A stretch of DNA of 26,238 nt from Acanthaster planci (taxonomy: Eukaryota > Echinodermata > Asteroidea > Valvatida > Acanthasteridae): positions 773,240 to 799,477 of the forward strand of contig NW_019091458.1 in assembly GCF_001949145.1 (NCBI RefSeq). The letters run 5' to 3'. Position 1 is the first letter of the stretch. The number at the start of each line of letters is the position of its first letter. The position numbers and the translations under genes are program-made. Below the pieces are notes generated by a model. It made no database searches. It saw nothing but the letters and a program-made list of their open reading frames with translations, and was not told where the DNA came from. Positions 18,859 to 26,238 of the stretch are shown piece by piece.

Positions 18859-19550
18859 GTGAGTATTTCGGCTCAAAGCGAACAACATTGGTTAATGAAT
18901 GTATTCAAACGTTGCTGTTCCGCTTGGAGTTCTTGAATTAAATTTGATGAATGTAAATTCCAGTTTGGTGTTTCATTACTGATTCTTAGCTTAAATTTTG
19001 CAGAATTTGTGGGGAGGTTTTATAAAACAAATAGTGACTGCTTTATCTCACCCTACAGTAAAACTACCCTCCCTCAATGATTCATGGAGTGTTGTATTTT
19101 GCCTCGGGAAAATAGAATGCTCCATGGGTCACCTCGGGAGGCTAGTTTTACTATGTCACTCAAAGCAGTCAATATTTGTATACTATGTCCCTGTGCTGGG
19201 TACTATGTGGTGCATGTGGTGCTGTTATTTCCTGTAAAGTTTCTGTACAAAGTGTAAACTGCTGCATTGGGTCACTGAATTTTTGTGTTATGTCCTGGCT
19301 GTGAGCTGAGCTGGACCAGAGAGGGCACAGTTTTCCTAGCAAAGTAGACTCCTTTGGTGGGAGCTGCACTTTGCTGGTTGTTAAACAACTATGAAATGCA
19401 TGCATTACGGTCACGTTGCTACCAACAAACTGAACACCACCCACCATCATGGCTCTTTTCAATCGATGAGAGGGTGCTTATGCTCAAGGTGGATGGTTAT
19501 GGAAGCTGTAACCCAGCTTCCAAATTCCGCTTTCACAGCCAGTGTTTTAG

Positions 19551-19648
19551 TTGAGACCAGTTGGTCCAAGACCAAGACTGAGACCAGAATTTTCGAGACT
19601 GAGACCGAGACCTTTAAGAGGGACTGAGACTAAGACCAAGACTTAGAC
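19551..19648 (+). repeat. Degenerate GAGACC/AAGACC hexamer cluster 1
   Basis: GAGACC, AAGACC, GAGACT and AAGACT recur with a period near six. The frame would read alternating Glu/Lys-Thr, which is a repeat artefact. Confidence 0.8.
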
Positions 19649-20749
19649 CACCAAGTGCATGTAATGCCAATTGAAATAAATAAAAAGACAGGTGCGTCTA
19701 GTACTATGCGTCTAGCTTATATTTCACTTGTACTCTGCAGCCAACAAACGATTGGAACTTTGAATGACAATGTACATGTACGTATAATTCTTATGAACAG
19801 TCCCATTGTTTATTCTCAGAAGGATCCCAATTTATTTTGATGGGTTTAAACTTCAGTTTTCAATCGGCAATTCCAACTTTATAGCCAGTGTGTACGTGTA
19901 TGATGAAGGCGTAGGCCTACCTGTACACATATGCAAATTTTTGAGTGCATAGGCCTTGTATTTTTTCATTAAAACAAAACAAAAACACAACAAAAAATGA
20001 AAGGAAGGAGTCCACCCACAGACATCTCTGAAAATGGAAGCCCCATCAGCGTGGCGCCTAAATTGATAATGCTACTTTGTGCCTGGCTCATTTTGCGAAT
20101 AAATGCCAAACTTATTCCACAACATTCAGATATTCGCGTTGTGCCGGGGACAAAAATGCGTATACAGCAGACTTTTTTCTGTTCCTTGCTTTAATGTCAT
20201 TGTTCTCTTTTTGGTCTCTGTAACCAAACTTTATTACCCCAGATTTGCTGAATGTGTTGGATTAGGGATCTTTGTCGTTACGTGTATTTAATAATGCAAG
20301 GCAGGCACATGCCCAAGGAATTGACAGTTGCCCCAAGTACACGTCATGCCCTGCATATCCCACTGCATATAGTTCATGTCGATAACCCATTTAACGAGTC
20401 AATCTTTTCTTTCCTGGTGCAAGCTGCAAACTATGTACAACATATACACATGGTCATGCACTGCATGCACATTGCCTTTGGCTGTGTGTGCGGTACTTGT
20501 TTAGTGGGTGATAACCTTCCAGCATGCAGTCCAACCTTACCACAGTATAACGATTTATAAACAGAATTGACAGCATGATCCACGGTACTGGCTAGCAAAT
20601 GTTTCTACTACATATGTAGTACCAAAGGGATAGGACAACGTGCTGATGAAGCAATGCGGCAAATTTGAAGGGAATGTAAATTTGAAGCGAACACAAAGTA
20701 CATTGTAATCGATCAATATTATGACAGGTAAATGCTGCATATTGCTGGT

Positions 20750-20870
20750 CTTGACCTGAGACCAGCCATAATATTGAGACCAAAGGGGACCGAGACCAAG
20801 ACAGAGACCACAGCTATTAAGACTGAGACCAAGACCAAGACTGGCAAAAAGTGGTCGCAAGACGAGACTG
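20750..20870 (+). repeat. Degenerate GAGACC/AAGACC hexamer cluster 2
   Basis: Same words and orientation as the cluster 1.2 kb upstream, including AGACTGAGACC and AGACCAAGAC, so probably one dispersed family. Confidence 0.8.
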
Positions 20871-20976
20871 CGACTGGCCTCGACACTTGCAACACTGGTC
20901 ACAGCATTGTGCAGTAACCACAGCCAATCTGAATGATACATGTAAATTGGATTCCACTAAGCCAGCAAGGTGCTAT

Positions 20977-21034
20977 GGTAGCTCGGTCATTACTTGTGCT
21001 GCTTTCAGTGAATCTGGGTTCAAGTCCAACAACC
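20977..21034 (+). mobile_element. Degenerate tRNA-like SINE head
   Basis: TAGCTCGGTCAT resembles an A box, and GGGTTCAAGTCC a B box, at tRNA-like spacing. No recognisable SINE body was found. Low confidence. Confidence 0.3.
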
Positions 21035-21527
21035 ATCACCGTTTTTTTTCAGTGTTTTGTTTATTCTTTCAGTTCATTTTTTTCTGTCAAATCCTATGTT
21101 TACTTTCATTAGATGCTTTTCTTCACTGTTATAAAAGTCACGTATGGAAGCTTACACATTGGACATGTGTTCCAGAAATATTTTAGCATGCAAAAAACTT
21201 GTAATCCTTATGAAAGGAAAAATCGCTTTCTCTCGGTTTTTCAAAAGAGCATCAGTGAGCAATTTGAAAAGAAAGAATGTGATAATTGTGATTTTGTGAA
21301 TGTTTCAATGCTTTTTGGAAAGCCTTCAATGTGTTTTTAGCAACGCTTTTTCTCATTGTTGATGTGAGACTATGATGTTAAAGATGATGACTTGATTTTG
21401 AGTGTTTTAAGGTGAAATTGGATTTGTTTTCATTAATTTGTTCATTTATTTTTTTTGCCAAACGACATGTTACTGTGTAATCACAAATTCAATATATTTC
21501 AGCATAGTCCATTTTGCTTCTCTTTAG

Positions 21528-21697
21528 ATGGAGAAAAGAAAGCAAAAGCAAAACATGCAGGACAGTACATGGACTCCAAAAACCAGACTCAAGTGCAGAT
21601 ATTGTGACAGATCCTTCATGTTTCCATCAGTTTTGGCACGCCATATGCGAAAACACAGCAACGAACAGTCAAATAGATGCAAGATTTGCAAAAGAGG
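21528..21697 (+). CDS. C2H2 zinc-finger exon
   Basis: The exon follows a strong acceptor (TTGCTTCTCTTTAG) and ends GAGG|GTGAGT at 21698, phase 2. It starts with an ATG codon and encodes MEKRKQKQNM..., a basic stretch and then CRYCDRSFMFPSVLARHMRKH. Cys23, Cys26, His39 and His43 make a complete C-x2-C-x12-H-x3-H finger. Cys51 and Cys54 (CKICKRG) begin a second finger that the intron interrupts, so at least one more exon lies downstream. The product is probably a nuclear DNA- or RNA-binding protein. The linker HSNEQSNR is not the TGEKP type. At 56 codons it is easily missed by length filters. Family (ZBTB, PRDM or other) cannot be told. Confidence 0.75.
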
Positions 21698-23740
21698 GTG
21701 AGTACAGATTTTATTTAGCATCAAGGCAGTGCTAAAAATGCTGTACTGTAGTTTGCAAAGTGTCACTTTTAGCACAGGTCTGTCGACCTTTTGTATTTCA
21801 CAGTCCAAGTACATGTATACTATGGCTTTCCACAGTTGACAGCCATAACATCATGTTATAACTGTCACCTGCACTGCCAATGCATGTCATGCATTGTTTA
21901 TTCAGTAACTAAGGGCTACGATATGTGTCCAGGTGTGTGAAACTATTGTACATGTGTAGCAGGGGTAAGTTTAGGCAGGCACAAGCATTGAACTTGCCAA
22001 TGAAACGGATTTGTACTTCTAGAGTAAATAGGCAACAACAACTGAGGTATGGTTGTACATTGTACCCAATACAGGTGTATTCTTTTAACCATATCACAGC
22101 GGTTTAAGACCTAGACATTTGGTCTGATCTATTTTTTTTCAATTTTCAACAAAAACCTCTTCATTAGAGTCTGAAAATCAAGATTTAAGTGTAAAAAAAA
22201 ATTATTTTAAAATTTCATGTTCTGTTTCTGAGATATATCAGTTTTAATGTTTAAGCTTACACAAGTAGCAAATAAAAAAGATCCACATTTTGTTTCAGTG
22301 TGAAATATCTGCTGAGGCAAATAAAACTTTGTTTAAATATAAAATATTGCTTTTTTATGTTACCTAGATGTACCCCTTCGAATAGTGTAGAGTATGATAT
22401 GGGTCGATTCTTGGATGATACGGTAACATAACATTGAAAAAAGTCAACTAAAATAGCACAAAATACATCTGTTTAAAAATATTTACATTTATGATAAGAC
22501 ATTTTGAAGAGTACCTTCTAGTACCCATGGTAGAATGTCATAAATTTGTAACGTATCAAGAGAATAAATATCCCTTGTCAAGGTAAAATCACGGTAAATT
22601 TGCGGAAATGCCCCTTACGCCGTAAAAGACAAAATTTCGATCAATGTTTTCACTAGAAATATTGCCGATCGCACGTGAACGAGCGCCCTCTGTTGACATG
22701 AATAGTCTGCGAAGTTCAGCAACACGTGCCTGTACATTTTCTCTCCAATCCCACACGATTTGTACGATGACATCGCATTGAATATCAAAGTGCCAAAGCC
22801 AGTTACAATTTCGACGAAGTGAAATCTCTTGAGTTGTGCTTTATTCGCCCATCTACGATGAAATAATATCATCTTGCCACTGGTTGCATGGAGTGTGAGA
22901 TGCATTGTTTAGGAAAAGTCTTGCACAAAAAATTACAAAGGAACAAAGTTTTATTTTTTTGTAAACTTGACCGGGATGGTGTACAGTATGTGAGCAGAGA
23001 GAAAAGGGTAAACACTGTTTTAGCCAAACAGAGGTGTTTTCTCAGAGGAAGCCAAATACACAGGTACTTTCATCTTGGACTGAATTTTGTCCTGTCAGAA
23101 AAAAAACCCAAAACAAACAGACAAAAGGTAATTGAGCTGTCATTGTGATGTAGAGCAGACATTAATGGCTATATCGTAACTCAGTAGAGCTTTATTTCCC
23201 AACCTGAAACAAACCCAAAGGTAGCCATCAGACTCCTTATCAGAACTCCTCAATTTGCAAAGCTACATATTTCACATTTTTCTGTCTTCAATGGCCAGGA
23301 AGATGGAACTCTCTAACGGTGAGATTTGGAATAAAATAAAAAGCACCCATAAAAAGTGCTTGTACAAATCACTGAAACCCTTTCTTTATTCTTTATTTAA
23401 CCCTAAATCATCAACAAAGATTGGTTTGATACCACACCGGTACAGCAGAGCAAACAGTGCAAATATTTTATGCAAACACAGCCGAAGAGGGCGCTATGCA
23501 TAGGTAGCGCCCTCTTTCAGATTTTGCTCCTGTTTTTGACCATTTTGGTGAAGTCTCTGGTTTAAATCTTTTCAACCTAGTTTTCTGTATTTAGAGATGA
23601 TGTTCAAACATGTTTGATATAGTTTTTAGGAATTCCGACCCTTCATGGTCCCAATATCTACTGATGTCTGGGTCAAATATGGTTTTAAACCACTGTGCAT
23701 GTGCTACCGAGTCTAAATTGAAGTTACAGGACGAGTTCCC
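21698..23740. other. Presumed intron or intergenic sequence
   Basis: No exon completing the second zinc finger was found. Open frames at 22615-22905 and 22888-23148 show no family motif. The inverted AGAGGGCGCT pair at 23485-23516 is listed separately. Confidence 0.4.
23485..23516. promoter_or_regulatory. Convergent pair of AGAGGGCGCTA motifs
   Basis: AAGAGGGCGCTA (23485-23496) and its exact reverse complement (23505-23516) lie 8 bp apart. The word matches the core of the CTCF motif (AGRKGGCGC). Single copies also occur at 18242-18251 (+) and 22682-22691 (-). Confidence 0.35.
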
Positions 23741-23744
23741 AGGG

Positions 23745-24292
23745 GATTTTGAAGATTTTCCATTTTCAACATTCTTCAAAAATTCATAACTTCATTTACT
23801 GGACATTTATACCCACATGAATGACTGTCTGGTGGCTACTCTAACATGTCTAATCTGACAGACAACATCTATTGACGCCCGAGTATTTCAGCCAGGCCTG
23901 CCGCCTTGTAAAGAGAGCCCAGATTGTGCGGTGTTGTGTATTTTTCTTTTGTTCCCAAAACTGACTCAGTGTGCTGCTGGCGTCTTTTCAAATGCGACCA
24001 GATTAGCGTGCAGCAGTATTGTATCGCTCATTGCTGGAGAGCTTTTGTCCCTGGTTGTGATCTATTCGCACTGAATGCCACAAATAGTGGTACACTGTTT
24101 CAAAATAATGATACATTACCTCCGCTATTGACAACTGAAAAAAATGTTGGCAATACCCAGCAGCCCGGTCTTTTGTTCCGAGTACGGTCTTTTGTTACAA
24201 GGCCCAGCTCCTTTGTCTGATTTTGGGTACCCCGGCTATGCATACAAACCTAAGGTCTCCAGTACAGGACACCCCAGCGCAAAGTGGTTAAC
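23745..24292 (+). repeat. Dispersed repeat, copy 2
   Basis: Homologous to 4630-5172 in the same orientation; it ends at the same AGTGGTTAAC word, beyond which the two loci diverge. No TIR, target duplication or coding frame is evident. Confidence 0.75.
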
Positions 24293-24399
24293 CTCCCAAA
24301 AAGCCAGGGGAAGGGGAGAGATCCTCGTTTTCTCTGATATTGTGGCAATGTGTTTTGTCATTATTATCATGGAGTCTTTCTGGTACTGAAGGATTCCTC

Positions 24400-24610
24400 C
24401 AAAGCGCCCCATGCATTTGAGCTCGTGAGCCTGGAGAAACCTGTAGAGAGAAACAATGAGACGAAGTTGCAGTTTTAGAGGTGGGAGGAAAAGCCCAGAA
24501 GAATGATCTGGGTAAAACCGACAAAATCAGGTACATGTTGGGACTGATAACTCAATTTACATGTGGACCGAGCTGGGAACTGAACCTGGGCTACTGAGGT
24601 GAATGGCGAG
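24400..24610 (-). mobile_element. SINE-like remnant
   Basis: On the minus strand CAGGTTCAGTTCCCAGCTCGG resembles a tRNA B box, followed by ATTGAGTTATCAGTCCCAAC, GTCGGTTTTACCC and GGGCTTTTCCTCCCA. That order resembles tRNA-derived SINE bodies common in invertebrates. No clear A box remains, so the 5' part is probably lost. Confidence 0.4.
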
Positions 24611-26238
24611 GAGTTCAAAAACCCAAATAAACAGGGGTCTCATAGAGTACCGAAGTGAATATGTCACACACACAATTGTGTATGTAAAAGACATTTAGTA
24701 CAAGAACCAGTGCTTGAACCAACACACTGGCTTTTGTCTCATTCTTATGTACCTCTGGGATTGAGTTACATGTAGTTGTGTCGTTGCACTGTTTTTCTCA
24801 AATTTAATGGATGCTGCCAGTGAGGTGACATGATGGCAACATTTTAAAAAATACTTATGTTTATAAAGGTTTGAATAAGACAAATGGCTTATGTTATAAA
24901 ATCCATGTAATACAGTAAGTGCATATGTACATGAATGGAATATCTTTGTTGGTCATGTATGTGCATTTGTTATATATACATGTATGTAATATGTACATTT
25001 TTCATAGAATGTTAAATCCCATTAACTAATTTGGAAATGGCATTATGGCAGTAATAGATACTTGCTGAACAAATCTACAAGTATTAACTTGTTTCAAATC
25101 TTTATAATGTGACTCAGGAACTCTCATTTGCATTTTAAAAACCCTGATGCTTTGATTGAGAAAATGTTGGTTGACATTTAAAAGTGCCTGAGGAGTTAAA
25201 TTCATTCATGTTAAGATTTTAAATGAAATGTATCTGCAATATAATTAGTACTTGAAGAGTACTGAAAAAAGTGCATTTAAAAATTCTAGAGCTTTTGGGG
25301 GGTTTGGAGCATGTGTTTAATTTGTCAGTGCTTGTTTTTTTCACTGAGACTTTCCTCTGTAAACTCAGGGAAAAGTGAACAGTATGACATATGCCTAGCA
25401 TTCAGTGTGGCATTTGACAATATGGAAGCTTTGGTACCTTTTCCAGTAATGTTTACAAATGCAAGAAGTCATGGTTGACTTACGAGAGTCATCATTTGGG
25501 ACGAAGTCACAGACATTTATTCAGGAAGAAATTGACATTCTGGCAACAATTTTATGCTAAAACAGCTGCTGCATCAAAGCGACCTTTTGCCTAAGATAAA
25601 AATCATCCTCTCTTTAGAGGTGTGAAAATACACTGAGGACTGATGGAGTTTTAGATACAAGTAAACCCTTAACCCTCAAAGAGCTGGACTTTTATCGACC
25701 ATCTCACAGTCAAGAAGGCTATCACAATCACGGCTTTCCTCATGCGTGATATTTTTAAAACTTGGTATGCACGTAAAGACATTCTTTAAGAGTAAACCTA
25801 CGGAGATTCACTTCAGTCAGGGGCTTGGTTTATAATTTATAAAACGTTCACATCCTTGTGTGCAAGCTTGCATGCACAGAGCACACGTCAGTTGGAAAAT
25901 TCAGTACTTTGGGTGAGTTGTCTCGGATGAAAGGGCATTTCATGAGGAGGGCATGTTGTTGGATATTCATAAAATTGGTGTAAAAATTGTTGTTCCTGTA
26001 AGTCATTATTGCAAAAGCTCCTGAATGCTCAACATCAAGTAAAAAGAAACTGCACTGCAAAAATATTGGAAAAATTGTGCTGGGGTGGATTCAGGCTCTT
26101 TTAGACATCAAGGTAAATGTCAAGATCTTGTATGTATTTTCAAGATGTATTTTTGCGTTGGGGAGATGTTAATTATATATAACAGGTTTGCCCTTACCCA
26201 ACATATATTAATAAGCAGTGTTCGAGTTCGTGGGTTCG
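24611..26238. other. AT-rich sequence without supported genes
   Basis: No coding exon, RNA gene or clear repeat. A good acceptor at 25604-25618 (CATCCTCTCTTTAG) opens 43 codons, but only in a frame that does not fit the zinc-finger exon phase. Confidence 0.4.

Larger units (their letters stand above)
18859..21527 (+). other. Presumed zinc-finger gene intron
   Basis: No coding exon is supported. It contains the two GAGACC-type hexamer clusters and a weak tRNA-like stretch, each listed separately. Confidence 0.45.

Noticed and set aside
22304-22431. A continuation exon for the second zinc finger after the acceptor TTTGTTTCAG (phase fits, VKYLLRQIKL...)
   Set aside because: No His pair follows at C2H2 spacing and the composition is AT-rich like the surroundings; the open frame is probably chance.
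22615-23148. Open frames of 96 (-) and 86 (+) codons
   Set aside because: No family resemblance or splice context; consistent with chance in intronic DNA.
25619-25750. 43-codon open stretch after a strong acceptor
   Set aside because: Open only in a phase that does not fit the zinc-finger exon; no motif and no convincing donor.
1-26238. CRISPR array, operon or prokaryotic mobile system
   Set aside because: All supported genes are intron-split animal genes. The only regular array (17021-17162) has contiguous units without spacers.

Overview
The window is nuclear DNA of an animal. Genes are split into short exons with GT-AG introns, and AT-rich spacers are full of small transposons. The frequent words TACATGTA and TAGGCCTA resemble what I associate with marine deuterostome genomes, echinoderms especially. 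That assignment is inference from composition and was not tested.

Region 1 (1-7500, + strand) holds the C-terminal part of an NBR1-type selective autophagy receptor. Six exons can be joined with matching codon phases, from an exon at the left edge to the stop at 5639. They carry the LC3-interacting motif, a helix that matches the membrane-binding helix before the UBA, and the C-terminal UBA. A 365-codon middle exon encodes about eight copies of a 36-37 residue repeat, most ending in Gln-Thr. A long AT-rich 3' UTR probably runs to an AATAAA at 7481. The introns host a PIF/Harbinger-like MITE, a small insertion with a decayed hammerhead-like core, and one copy of a dispersed repeat.

Region 2 (7937-13680, - strand) has two genes in tandem. 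Upstream is a complete five-exon, 313-residue FkbM-type methyltransferase with an N-terminal signal anchor (13253 to 9259). Downstream are two exons (8803 to 7937) whose product has the fold signature of a carbohydrate esterase family 4 (polysaccharide deacetylase) domain but lacks every catalytic motif. It is probably a pseudoenzyme, and its 5' end is not resolved. NBR1 and this gene converge at about 7500-7936.

Region 3 (13.7-21.7 kb, + strand) is the probable start of a C2H2 zinc-finger gene: a GC-box promoter and non-coding first exon near 15000-15060, a possible coding exon at 16359-16547 and a clear zinc-finger exon at 21528-21697. The long introns are crowded with mobile DNA. These include a 43-bp perfect palindrome with an 8-bp target duplication, a 375-bp hAT-like MITE carrying a mirrored ATGGCGGCC pair, inverted clusters of CAACTCGAC words with a 34-bp tandem array around a tRNA-derived SINE, and a 473-bp self-complementary element flanked by TA.

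Region 4 (21.7-26.2 kb) shows no coding sequence I can support. It contains a second copy of the dispersed repeat and another SINE-like remnant, and is probably intron of the zinc-finger gene.
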